A DNA stretch of 64,000 nucleotides, from contig OX377202.1 in NCBI GenBank assembly GCA_947396885.1, positions 11,966,001 through 12,030,000 of the forward strand. Reading direction: 5' to 3'. This document shows positions 30,500 through 41,135 of this stretch, in pieces. This DNA is from Heligmosomoides polygyrus polygyrus (lineage: Eukaryota; Nematoda; Chromadorea; Rhabditida; Heligmosomidae). Numbering within the stretch: the stretch's first letter is position 1; the number at the start of each line of letters is the position of its first letter. Made by a program: the position numbers and the translations under genes. A model generated the notes under the pieces. That model searched no databases. It had not been told where the DNA came from and saw only the letters and a program-made list of their open reading frames with translations.

Positions 30500-31800
30500 G
30501 TACAGGTCCACTATATGGCCAACATAGGAAAGTAAGAAGGCACCAGCCAATCACGATGGACTGTACTCTCCTCTGAGTGGCTATGCTGCCGTGGAGTAGC
30601 TGCATCGAGCTATTAGCCACTAGTCGTTAATGTGGCCTACATGGAGAATTGGAAATGTGCCAGCAAATTAGGGCAGTTGGAGCGTTCCTTGTAAGTGGCA
30701 ATCTTGTCCGATGTGGCCAAGTAGAAAGTGCACTGAAAGAATATCTGAGCTGATAGCTACTAGTCGCTGATTTAGCCTACATAGGGAGGCGAAAACGCAC
30801 CAGTCAATCACCTCCAATCAAAGCACCGAAACGAACAGGCGACAGCCAATCAGGGCAGTGACCGCGTCCGCTGTAAGGGGTATTCCTGTTCGATGTAGCC
30901 AAGTAGAAAGTGCTATGAAAGGGCGTTTGAGCTGTCAGATACTAGTCGTTAATATGGCCTCCGTGGGTGCAAGGCAAGCGGGAGAGCTGCAGCCAATCAG
31001 GGCAGTGACCACGTTCCCTGTAGGGGCACATCTCTTCGATGTGGCCAAGTAGAAAGAGCACTGAAGTGGCAATTTGAGCTGTCAAACACTAGTCGTTATG
31101 TGGCCTACATGCACAGGCGAGAACGCGCCAGCCCATCATTACTGAACACAGCACAGAAACGAACTGTTTCAGTCACTCATCGCCTGTTCAATGCGCTCAG
31201 CAGGGAAAATATGCACACAAAGTGCGTCTATGTTATCAGAACTACTAGTCGATGATTTAGCCTACCTAGGGAGGCCAAAACGCACCAGTCAATCACCTCC
31301 AATCAAAGCAACAAAACGAACAGGCGACAGCCAATCAGGGCAGTGACCATGCTCTCTGTAAAGGGTGCATTTCTTTGATGTAGCCAAGTAGAAAGTGCTA
31401 TGAAAGGGCGTTTGAGCTGTCAGATACTAGTCGTTAATGTGACCTACATGAGCTAGCTGGATCTCGCCAGCCAATCATCAATAAACACAGCATAGGAGCA
31501 GACCGTTTCAGTCACTAAACCCCCTGACCGCACATTTCCTCTCTGGGTGGCACACCTGTTCAATACGCCCACCTGGGAAAGATGCATAGAAAAAGCGTCT
31601 AAGCTGTTAGATACTAGTCGCTAGTGTGGCCTACATGGGGTGTCGGAAATGCACCAGCCAAGCACTCCAATCAAAACACCGAGTCGAATATGAGCCAGCC
31701 AATCAGGGCTTTGACCCCACTCGTCCCGCCTGTGTGCCTCGTTTCATTGGAGTGGTCTGGTGCATCCCTCCTCCCCATGTAGGCTAAATTAATTACCTTA
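30500..31800. repeat. MITE-derived higher-order tandem array (family F)
   Basis: At least seven copies of the F-family end (ACTAGTCGTTAATGTGGCC and variants) occur near 30622, 30757, 30943, 31091, 31248, 31428 and 31615. Between them come CACCAGCCAATCACCTCCAA, GAACAGGCGACAGCCAATCA and GATGTGGCCAAGTAGAAAGT blocks. Neighbouring units are 135-190 bp apart, but like units recur at about 485-525 bp (30757 with 31248; 30943 with 31428). This gives a three-unit higher-order period. The last unit ends in the inverted form at about 31775. Confidence 0.8.
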
Positions 31801-32026
31801 CCAGCTATCGTTACAGAAAGTAGCAGCCGTTACATTGGCTAGGACACGAATGGCCATTTAACCACCCGTTGTGGTAGTATGAGATAGGCTTTACGCGGTC
31901 AGACCCCTTTTTATAAGGTGGTATCAGGTGTACTAACCTATACGTTGTTTGTTGCTCACTTTGTGCTCTTGTTAATATTCTCGCTCGTGTCTCGCATTGT
32001 TGTGAACATTTGTTGCCAACAGACAC

Positions 32027-32048
32027 GGTTTAATTACCCAAGTTTGAG
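32027..32048 (+). other. exact 22-nt SL1 spliced-leader sequence outside a canonical SL RNA gene
   Basis: GGTTTAATTACCC followed by AAGTTTGAG, all 22 bases of nematode SL1. The next bases are GCAATTTTATAAACGG, so there is no GT donor and no usual SL1 RNA intron. The first ATG (32088) opens an 84-codon frame of unknown kind. The layout, leader then short 5' UTR-like stretch then ATG, is what a reverse-transcribed trans-spliced mRNA would leave. No poly(A) tract or target duplication was found to prove that. Confidence 0.85.
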
Positions 32049-32087
32049 GCAATTTTATAAACGGTTGCACTACTGATCTGCCTTGAG

Positions 32088-32342
32088 ATGACGAGTCCAC
32101 ACTACCACTGCCGGTTTCAAATTATGCACCGGAAACTCCGAATAGCTCGCCTAGCCTACGCTATAGTCCTGACACCCATCCCCCTCCCCATCAGGCAGCC
32201 CCGATGTGAAAGAACTGCTGCTCCACATCATCCGTCTTCGTTTGCTGACGACGGCTCAGTCCGGTCGAAAGAAACGGCGTCCTTTGATGGAACGAAATTT
32301 TGTCGTTGGATGCACGCACTGAACCGAGGAATCTCGGCATAA
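32088..32342 (+). CDS. 84-codon ORF downstream of an SL1 sequence, speculative
   Basis: Starts 39 bp after the SL1 sequence. It reads MTSPHYHCRFQIMHRKLRIA and is basic overall, with no motif known to me. Listed only because of its position. Confidence 0.2.
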   Translation: MTSPHYHCRFQIMHRKLRIARLAYAIVLTPIPLPIRQPRCERTAAPHHPSSFADDGSVRSKETASFDGTKFCRWMHALNRGISA

Positions 32343-32349
32343 AATCGCC

Positions 32350-33265
32350 GCTGCAGCTTCCTTCAACTTTGACTTTCTGACATTTTAGCGCCGGCCAAGC
32401 GGCTTACGGTTGTGTGACTTTAGAAGCCCCATAAGTGACTTCACATTTAGTAACAACCACAGTCTGCCTTCAAAGTGTTGGGCTCAACGTTAGGATACCA
32501 TGGCCCAATTATTAAGTTACGGTTCTCTACTGTACCGTATTCGCGGTAGGATATTCAAAGGTATGCGCGTGACAGTTCATGATAGGACCCAGCCGAGCAA
32601 GAGCATAATTAACCCCTGCGATATGTTGGCATCTCAGTTGTTGTGCTCAGCGGAAGCTCCGTTGAGAATTGAAGGTTAGTTAGCCTGCCCAATCTCACCT
32701 TTCACAGCTAAAAAATTATCTGATAAGTGGCAGTATATTGTCGATGAGGATGGTCCATACAATTCTTATTTATTGATTGCAACGGTAATATAAATAAATT
32801 TGAAAAATTGCAACTGTAAGAGGAAGATATTTTGGCCAGCCCATAGTCCAAAACCTTTCAAAGGTAATTTCTAAAGAATAAAAATAAAGGAATAAAAAGC
32901 ATGTATTGCTAAATATTAAGAGAAGCAATAAGAGTAGGTAAGGCTGCAAAAACGTCGCTCGGTATTGGTTCGTGGGTTTCTTGCATTCATAACGCAGAAA
33001 AATCGATATTAATCGATACCGGTATTGCAAATTATCGATTTTTATCGATTGTTATGCACAGCGAAACGTAATTATTCCTTTGTAATGCTAAAGAGAGCAG
33101 TAGCAGTAGCCAGCAGCTGGCCTCCGAATGAGAGAATAACCTCGGTGCACCTCTAAGCCAGATCTGGGGATCTAGTACTCTGAACGCGCCAAAAGAAGGG
33201 ACTACGCCATGTACCCATTCAAGACGTCGCGATTTTTATCCGATTGATAGCAGAATTTCTGGTTG
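32350..33265. other. no recognisable feature
   Basis: About 900 bp, with ATCGAT-rich satellite debris at 33000-33050 only. Confidence 0.4.
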
Positions 33266-33279
33266 TATAGGGTTTGACA

Positions 33280-33557
33280 AGGATAAAGGACGGTGTTACT
33301 CAATCCCTTTTGGGATGCGCCACGAATTCTACTTCTACAGAATACCGTGGAGCCCTTGTGAATGCTTATTTCTCCATACAATGACTTGCGGCGGCCGATG
33401 AACATGTCAGCGCTTTACCCTTCCCAGACAAGTCTGGTACCAATTCACCGACCACGGAGGGATGGAAGGCTTGGTTGGCCTAGGAAATCCGAACCAGGAA
33501 CCCGGTATCGGGTGCAGGCGACAGTCGGCGCCTCCTCCGACTGCGCTACACGCGCCC
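33280..33557 (-). mobile_element. SINE family A, left half of an inverted dimer
   Basis: Full element with GGATAAAGG tail at the left and tRNA head (GCGTGTAGCGCAGTCGGAGG on the minus strand) at 33557. Four bases separate it from the next, oppositely oriented copy. Confidence 0.9.
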
Positions 33558-33561
33558 ACGG

Positions 33562-33770
33562 GCCCCAAGCCTTCCATCCCTCCGGGGTCGGTGAATTGGT
33601 ACCAGACTTTTCTGGGAAGGATGAAGCGCTGACTTGTTCATCGGCTGGCCACCGCAAGTCATTGTATGGCCAAATACGCATTCAAATCGCCTCCACGACA
33701 TCCCGTAGAAATAGAATGCGTGGCGCATCACAAAAGCGATTGAGTAACGCCGTCGTTCATCCTTATCCTC
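33562..33770 (+). mobile_element. SINE family A, headless right half of an inverted dimer
   Basis: Starts inside the SINE at CCAAGCCTTCCATCCCTCC, lacking the first 85 bp with the promoter boxes, and ends with TCCTTATCCTC. A shared flank (33266-33279 and 33771-33784, TATAGGGTTTGACA / TATGGAGTTTGACA) encloses both halves. Confidence 0.88.
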
Positions 33771-34740
33771 TATGGAGTTTGACATCTGTTAATAATGCAA
33801 CGAGAACAACTTAAAGAACGCACATATCCTCGCTTTGATGCGCCACGTAGGCAGCATTTACACTACCAATCAGATAGAAATACAAGCTTTTCGATTGCAT
33901 TGCACGATCTCGTCTTTTGCTACACTACATGATTACTGCCTTGTTACGCTTTAAAACAAAATCTAATTTCTTATTTTTCTTGGAAATAAAATTTTTATGA
34001 AATTATTACACTCATTCGGACAGCGGAACTAGAAATTTTCAAAAAGAGTTGCACCTGTTTTTCGTTGAGCAAAAATCATTCTAATCATCTTGAAAAGTCT
34101 GTAGTTCAACCTGCTCAACCTTCTAAAGACGTTCCAGTTTAATCCGAACGACGCATGTTCCGATTTGGAAGACGTTCTCTTTGATTTCAGAAGCGTCAAA
34201 TTTGTTTGGAAGAGTGGTAAATTTGGCGTAAGAATGCGTTTCTCAGTTTTCAAGAGAAATCATTAGGAATTCCCTTTTCTAGTATCGTATAATAGAGTAT
34301 AACGTTTTGCTTGCTTCACATTTCTAAGGATGCACCACGCATTCTGGTTCACCCCGTGCAAACGAAGGCGGCCTCACGTTGACCTGCACGCCAATTCTTT
34401 CGTATGAGTGTCCTTTCCGGACTTTGACGGACACAGTAAAGATGATGTAGGAGTTAATCGACCTGACATAGTCCGCACTCGCTTCAGAGCACTTCCGCAA
34501 TCACTTTTTCTCCTGAGGTATTGGTACGCAAATATATGAGGGTGCAGTCGGAGTACAGGTTGAATCTAGCGTGCACCTCGAATCGACTCATGATTGCAAT
34601 CCCGTTTGGGATGGTGACCTACTATATTTTGGGCTTCCACATAAATCAAAAGTGCAGTAGATCAACGACATTTTGGTCTTCATCACCATACATTCTACTT
34701 ACCTTTTTGCTTCACACATTTTTTGCTTTGTTCCATGAAT

Positions 34741-35265
34741 GCCAAGGTTGCTAGAAACCTGTTCAATCTCCAATCTCCATCTGTTCAATATAAGATTTGG
34801 ACTCTATTTGAGCAAAATAACAAATAAAATTAGAACCACAGCAGGTTTTTTCCTTCAAACATTTTTGCAAACGTGTATGAGAGTTTTCTCGGCTATTTAA
34901 TCAAAAACGTGTCTAATTTTGAATAAAAGTTAATTTCGAAGATAAATCAGGATGAGCAAAAGAACCGACACCGACCGGGACTGAACCAAGCAGGTCGCAC
35001 GTGAGGAGCGGGAGCACTACCCCTGCGCCATCGCCGCAGCTGATGGTCATCCTCACGGAGTTCCCATCGCTCTCGCGCTATCTCTTTCGCACGCCAGAAT
35101 GCGGTCAGCCCACCCAACTTGGGCAGGTCATAACTTGCTCAGGATTTTCGTTTTGCAATTTTGACACCCATATTTGTAATCAGCATTCCGAACTCTTTCT
35201 AATGATCCTCGTCTCAAGTTGAAGTTCCATGGGAGGTCGAAACCCTTCCGTAGTCAGCCGTACAC
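34741..35265 (-). mobile_element. repeat family B with central tRNA-like promoter, copy 1
   Basis: About 480-520 bp matching 55689-56110 and 56290-56765. On the minus strand, a tRNA-like core at about 34965-35040 reads GCGGCGATGGCGCAGGGGTA with box A, then TTGGTTCAGTCCCGG as box B. Unlike SINE A, the tRNA-like part lies in the middle: upstream is a conserved ~200 bp including TTCAACTTGAGACGAGGATC, and downstream an AT-rich part ending near AAATCTTATATTG. Confidence 0.75.
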
Positions 35266-35964
35266 GAGATTTGAGCTGTGCATCAGCGCCGGTGCAATGG
35301 CTGCAATTACGTTATTCACGTCTCCTACTTCTGAATTTGTAACGCAGATGCAGTTTGACATTTCACCTGCGAGATCCAAGTGATAAGGAAATCAGAACGT
35401 TATTGTTCGCTTGAAGTCCTGACACCCTCTCGTGGAAGAAGTAAGTTTTAGATTTAGGAGAGTAGCGAAATCGACTGGTGATCCATCCCTAGTTCTCCTT
35501 TTACCCGGTGCTCCACATTTTGCTCCATGCAAAGACCTATCTATTATGCTAATCGACCTAATACATTATAGATGCTAAACACATAGAGAATTGTCAGTAT
35601 AGCTAAAAAAGTAGGTTGTACTTATGGCAGAAGCGGGGGATACGGTGGATGGACGAGGTCTCGCAATCTAGTCCGTCCAAGGTCGTTGAATGTTTGAGTG
35701 TTGAGTGTTCTCTTTCATTGAAGTGCTGTTAGAGGAAACACCCTAAGTTGACCTAATTGAGGACATTTTTTGTTGCAAATTTATAGATTGCTCCGTTCGA
35801 AGGTTCTCATTGCAGACAGTATCCGTAGGCGTCGAGTAAAGGAGACGTGTGTAATTTCAGACACGCGCATTATCCGACGTCGCTACATCAATACGTATTG
35901 GTGTTGTGGCATCATGTAAGGTCTGCGTATGATGTTGCACACATGCCCTTTATCGGACGCCTAA

Positions 35965-36322
35965 AGACCTCCGCAGACTTTCGAGGCAAGCGGCAGGCGG
36001 CAAAGCTCGCCGCTCACGCACACTGGAGTTTTGCTGGCGGCAAACGGCAAAGTCACTGTACTCTTTCTAGTCGGGACCTACTGCTACTATTCGCTTTCTC
36101 GCCTACTCTCTGCGCTCTAACCGATCCATGCAGCATTCGGCTAGAGCGCAGGCAGAACGCTGCGGCGGTAAATCAGCGGCGGCGGTAATTGTGATGTGAA
36201 TTATTAATGCCGCTGTCGCACTTGCGGCGTAGCAGTGCTCGCCGCCGGTGGTTAGTTCTGTGTCCATTCCCGTGTGGTTAAAGATAGAGTCGCCGCTTTG
36301 CCGCAAAAGTATGCGGAAGCCT
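35965..36322. mobile_element. PIF/Harbinger-like MITE, AGRCYTCCGCA subfamily
   Basis: Ends AGACCTCCGCAGACTTTCG and, reversed, AGGCTTCCGCATACTTTTG. TAA lies on both sides (35962-35964, 36323-36325). The interior has GGCGGCAAA/GCCGCTTTGCCGC inverted words. Related by its ends to 59766-60032 and 61046-61186. Confidence 0.7.
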
Positions 36323-36461
36323 TAAGGTTAATGTTGTTAAGGAAGGAGTATGGTTCCGGGGCACGCCATCTGGTGTGCGTATGTCCGGTTAACTTTTATA
36401 CCAGTGGTCTCCCACTTGGAGAAGAAGTTGAAGAGAAATCTTCAACCTTCGCGTATCAAGC

Positions 36462-36528
36462 AATCCAGAAGTCTAACTGCCATTCTTGGCCGCCTAACGG
36501 CCAAGAATGGCAGTTAGACTTCTGGATT
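36462..36528. repeat. perfect 31-bp hairpin with 5-base loop
   Basis: 36462-36492 and 36498-36528 are exact reverse complements, with loop CCTAA. Each arm contains GAAGTCTAACTGCCATTCTT or its complement. No other copy was found in the window. The right arm also forms the first unit of a tandem duplication (36509-36558). Confidence 0.95.
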
Positions 36529-36558
36529 TGTTCGGCAGTTAGACTTCTGGATTTGTTC
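36509..36558. repeat. 25-bp tandem duplication
   Basis: GGCAGTTAGACTTCTGGATT plus TGTTC occurs twice in direct succession without mismatch, overlapping the right arm of the hairpin. Confidence 0.95.
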
Positions 36559-36929
36559 GACAATCATTCACTAGGACAACTTCAGCTCGTGCTCATTCAT
36601 GTGCTGATAATCCGATTGCAAGCGGCGGCCCATGTTGTGCACCTAATCATCTCGTTTGCTCAATGTTTGCAAAAGAAGGCTGTAAGCATGATATCAGCAC
36701 ATGGTGACTTGCGTTCATCTTGACCAATTTGGAACAGAAAACATCGAGGTCATCATGTCTATGTACCGCGCGCGCCGGGCTCTCAACTTCCAAACCCTGT
36801 TGTAGAAACACTGAATGACCATTTATTCATTTATTTACTTGCAAGAAGAGTGAACTAACACATAGAACAAAAACATCAACAACAACGTTAGACCAAAGCC
36901 AAATTCGAGCAAAACGTATTCTTCCCCTG

Positions 36930-37665
36930 CACAATCATTCGAGTGTGGAATGTCAAGTTTCAGGAGGATGCATGGCGCAATCTTGAGTATTTGCACGCCT
37001 AGGAAATCTCAGTACGCTGCGTTATCATATGAGTCTCAAACATCTTTAAAAGCTTCACAAGCAGCGATGTTAGAACCTTTCAAATAGTACTAGCCTTTTA
37101 AGGGATACCCAGCATTTTTCATGAGCCCTAGTGTGTTTGTAAGTTTGGAACCTTAAATGAAGCACAGATCTATCGATACGTCCACTTTGCGGAAAAATTA
37201 TCAAAGTATTCAAGCGAGAAACACTCAGTTATGTGTGAAATTAAAGAATTCAGACGAGTGCTTGGCGTCCATGACGAGTCCATGCTGCCCATGTGTCAGA
37301 CAATTTCTATTTTCCTTCGCTTTCATTTGAGCTCTGTACTGTCACCTCCAGGTATCGAGGCGAGTGTGCACGCCCGCGAATGACACGAGCACAAGAGACT
37401 TGAGCAGTTTATCGAAACTAATGGAAACACGAGTGTGAAGAACACGCGATGAAATGAACAAATCTCCTCAGGATGCCCGGACCAGAACAAACCACGCAAC
37501 TGAGAATGAGTAAGCGCGCGCGGCAGGGCGCTATTTATAGGCTTGCGGTTCCCGCGTTGGCTCCAAGGGTGATTTTTAATTTTAGTTTGGCGCCAAAAAC
37601 ATTGATAAGTATCAAAAGCGCATACGATTGTATATGCTCTTAAACAGTGTATACGTTTTTGAGAC
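36930..37665. mobile_element. foldback element family K, partial copy 2
   Basis: 36930-37270 matches the right inner arm of 19943-21555 in the same orientation (for example GATGCATGGCGCAATCTTGA and TCTCAAACATCTTTAAAAGC). The right terminal repeat is AACAGTGTATACGTTTTTGAG, ending near 37661. The left half is absent and about 300 bp of foreign DNA lies before the right end. Confidence 0.6.
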
Positions 37666-37882
37666 ACTATGCAGTGATAGCGCTCGTGATCGCCAATTTC
37701 CCGTGTGTTTATCGTTCTGACTCGCATACAGTTTCCAGTGAGGTTCGCCTGCTTTTCAAGTGGCCTTTTTTTCAGCTACGTTTCCTAATGCGACTACCGC
37801 GACTATTACATCTATACATGCCCCAAAGTCTGCATTTGCGCCAAACACATCACATTTAACGACATTGCATCGACCAGAGTTA

Positions 37883-38604
37883 GGGCCTGTTCATACTTCG
37901 CGACAAGAGCGACTCGTCGCCCGTGCAAAACATGCATATCGATTAAAACCGAGCGCGCGCCGCCGAAAAGTGTTCATACTCGAGCGCCGGCGCCGCCGCT
38001 CCAGTCGCTCTTGTCACTCTTGTCGCTCTTGTCGCTCTTGTCGCCTGCTCATACTTCGCGCCGGCGCCGGGAGCGACCGGAGCGACTGGGGCGACGAACG
38101 GAGTGTGGAGTACGTAATTACACCGCACTAGTGCTGGAAGGCGAACTAGTGCTGGAAGGAGACGATCCCTGTTCGGACGTTCTTCACACAAAGGTAAGGA
38201 GGGATTTTATGTCTATTTTGAGTGCCAGACTGACGATGTAGGTAATATGATTGTTCGCTTCCGTCTGTTTCAGTTTATGACAACTTTTTTGACTAAAAAT
38301 ATGTCTGTTTGCTTCTGTTTGTCTCAGTTTCCGGAAACTTTTTACTAATATAACTGTTTGCTTGTGTCTGTCTCAGTTTCCAAAAACTAATGCAATTGAA
38401 GTTGAAGTTAGACGTGAAGACCTCTATTCACTTGATATTTTAGGCCACGAAGTTATAGTGCAATTACGTACACCACACTACGCCCGACGCCCCAGTCGCT
38501 CTTGTCGCCTGTTTATACTTCCGCGCGCTGCGCACGCTGCGCACGCCGCGCACGCCACGCGCGCTGCGCTCTTGTCGCTGCTGTCGCGAAGTATGAACAG
38601 GCCC
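37883..38604. mobile_element. composite PIF/Harbinger-like MITE with foreign interior
   Basis: Ends GGGCCTGTTCATACTTCGCG and, reversed, GGGCCTGTTCATACTTCGCG, flanked by TTA (37880-37882, 38605-38607). The outer parts match the MITE at 8249-8396, including GAGTGTGGAGTACGTAATTA. Period-9 repeats (TCGCTCTTG) expand to four or five units at 38003-38044. Extra end-like motifs at about 38045 and 38509 show nested copies. The middle (about 38126-38450) is not MITE-like and has a donor-like AAAG|GTAAGG and acceptor-like TCTCAG sites. Confidence 0.75.
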
Positions 38605-38892
38605 TTATGACTAATCGTACTACGGGAGCGACGAGAGTCCTTCCTGAGTACAATAAAAGATGCATATTGTAAGGAGCTCTGAGATTTAGCTGCTCTTTCC
38701 ACTATAACTACTCCCAACATCTACTTTAGATCAGCACTTTTCGTACGGAAAGACGCCGTTTCCATCATTTTAATTTCATTGCTATTTTTCTTCGTCTTTT
38801 GCTACAATTTTCTGGTAATGCACTGCACAGGCGCTCGAGCCAAGAGGCATTGGGATCCTGTCGTTGGACGTATTTGTAGCCACTTCTTTCTT

Positions 38893-39199
38893 GAAAGGGT
38901 GCGTGTAGCGCAGTCGGAGGAGGCGCGACTGTTGCATGCACCCGATACCAGGTTCCCGGTTCGAATTTCTCGCCCAGGCCAATCAAGCCTTCCATCCCTC
39001 CGGGGTCGGTGAATTGGTAACAGACTTGTCTGGGAAGGATAAAACGCTGACTTGTTCATCGGCTGACCACCGCAAGTCATTGTATGGCCAAATACGCATT
39101 CAAATCGCCTCCACGACATCCCGTGGAAGTAGAATGCGCTGGCGCATCCCAGAAGGGATTGAGTAACGCCGTCCTTTATCCTTTATCCTTTATCCCTTA
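38893..39199 (+). mobile_element. SINE family A, full length
   Basis: GTGCGTGTAGCGCAGTCGGA at the head, a complete body, and a tail of three TCCTTTA units. TCTTTCTT flanks it (38885-38892, 39200-39207). One of the best-preserved copies. Confidence 0.92.
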
Positions 39200-39469
39200 T
39201 CTTTCTTATATACTGAGACGCTGAATGCATTCACTGACTTGGAAATTATCTCTGCACGTTCGGCTTTTCCCTCTCCTCTTTGCCTTGTTGAGCACAGTTA
39301 GGTAGCGCGTCCCTCTAAAAAACTTCTGGCAAATGATGCATCGCGGAAATTCGATGCACGGCGCATTCAAAAGCGGTCGGCTAGAACAGGTCTTTGTGAA
39401 TGTTGTAACAAATAACCTTCGGACGGGCGCGTCTGGCTCAGCTAGAGGTTCCGGCTGTCATGTATACAT

Positions 39470-39995
39470 CGAATCGATAAAGCTGTTCGATAAGACTTAG
39501 TCGATCGATACTGCTTACTTGTTGTGAAGTGTGTCAACGGCCAACGTATCCACACGGTTCCAAAAGTGGGTTGGCCAAGTCAGCAAAAAAATCGATAAAA
39601 TTGATCGATAGTAGCGGACAATCGATTTTATTGACTAATTGTGAAGTACGTTCAGCGATCAACATATTCATAAGGTTTTTCCTCGATCGATCAACATCGA
39701 ACAAAAATCGATAAACTTGACCGGTTACGGATGCCAAATCGGCATTGTCTCGTTGTGTACTCACTGTTCAACATATTAGCGGGATTTCCACCACAAACGG
39801 TCAACTTGAAATCAATAAAAGTGATCGATAGTCGTCAGTTGACCAATAATTTTTTTATTGTAAAGAGCAGGAGCAAACATACATACTCATGCAATTCCCA
39901 CCTCCAACGATCAGCTGCAGATATAAAATCGATGCGTCTGATCAATAGTGAGGTGTCCGATCGATATGGCTTGCTTGTTGTAAAGCCTGCCTAAC
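39470..39995. repeat. ATCGATA satellite, four or more ~125-bp units
   Basis: Each unit carries TTGTTGTGAAG/TTGTAAAG, then GCAA..TATCCAC, then AAAAATCGATAAAATTGATC, then a variable linker. Divergence between units is high. It is the same family as 10430-11100. Confidence 0.65.
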
Positions 39996-40005
39996 TGCAA
40001 ACAGG

Positions 40006-40415
40006 CGGAGAGGTGTTCCCTACACCGCCCTTAGAAAGGGGCGGAGCAAGGGACTCGTCGAGAGTTCATCGGGGAAGCTTTCAGGTACGCAAGAACGGAG
40101 CTCCACGACACCTTTGGGATTTTAACTTCGCCTTGATTGCTCTATCCTGCACTGGCTGCCGTTCGTCGATTCTTTTATGTTGATTTTACACACATGGCAG
40201 AGTATTGATCCATATTGTTCCGTTTCGTTATTATATCAATCCTTCGGTGCTCCCTTTTGTCTCTTGCGAAGTTTTTTGGACGAAATCACGCCAATTAACG
40301 AATCCGCAAACTGCGGCGCGGTTTTAGCGCTCCTCAAACTCGCCCAAATAAGGCGATGCGATCAGGTCGGGAAGTGGGCGGCGGGCGGAGTCGTGTAGGA
40401 AACGCACGCCCTCCT
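40006..40415 (+). repeat. dispersed repeat N, longest copy
   Basis: Left block GGCGGAGAGGTGTTCCCTAC and right block AACGAATCCGCAAACTGCGG are shared with 8783-9062, but the spacer between blocks differs. Ends near GGAAACGCACGCC. Function unknown. Confidence 0.7.
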
Positions 40416-40419
40416 CCGC

Positions 40420-41130
40420 TCAACACATTCGCAGGATTGTCACCCCAAGTGGTAATTTCGGACAAAGGCCCTCAAAAAGAGACCAATAATAGTCAGCCGA
40501 TTGATATTGCTTACTTGTTGCAAGATTTGTTTATCAGTCACCAATTGGTTTCCACTTTTAGAAGGAATCTCTGAGCGGCGATCAATTATATCCGTTGTAC
40601 CAATTTTGGTGTAGGGTCAACGGACAAACGAGAGAAACTAAAAGGCGGATCAACACCCTAATATTTCTATTTTCTTCTTTTTTGATTCAAGGTGAACTGC
40701 TATATGTGTGCTCTCGACTAGACGGAGATTGTTTTTCTGCCTTGAAGGATTTGAGTTTTCTTCTCCATATGCTCTGCATTTCTTGATGCCCTCTCTTCGT
40801 GTTTTTGTTTGTAGGGGCTTAGAAGATAATGGTTGATGCTGTCGGTGAATGAGCGCAATGTGAGGTGCCAGGGTTGGGTTTGTTAACCACCTACTGGTTT
40901 TCATGTGTTCACTACGTTTTTCCATCAGGCACCTTGACATGGTTCTGATGCAATGGATGTCTGGAGCATCATCACTTTGACACGGTTTATTTACTGCTAG
41001 ATCTTTAACTGCATCTGGATTATTATCATAATACTACAAGTTTTTTTCACAGCTTGTTTCAGACATCAGGCAAAAGTGTTGTCTCATATTCGTACACTGG
41101 CCTACGGATAGTCATCTTCTTTGGCACTAT
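40420..41130. other. no recognisable feature
   Basis: About 700 bp. A short ATCGAT-type satellite piece is at 40490-40520. Frames of up to 96 codons are without motif. Confidence 0.4.
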
Positions 41131-41135
41131 ATAGC

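Noticed and set aside
30500..31800. Possible CRISPR-like array
   Set aside because: Units are 135-190 bp, divergent and MITE-derived, in a nematode genome. There are no short identical repeats with unique spacers and no cas genes.
32027..32130. Canonical SL1 RNA gene
   Set aside because: The GT donor and the usual SL1 RNA intron are absent after the 22-nt leader, and no 5S rRNA gene is nearby.
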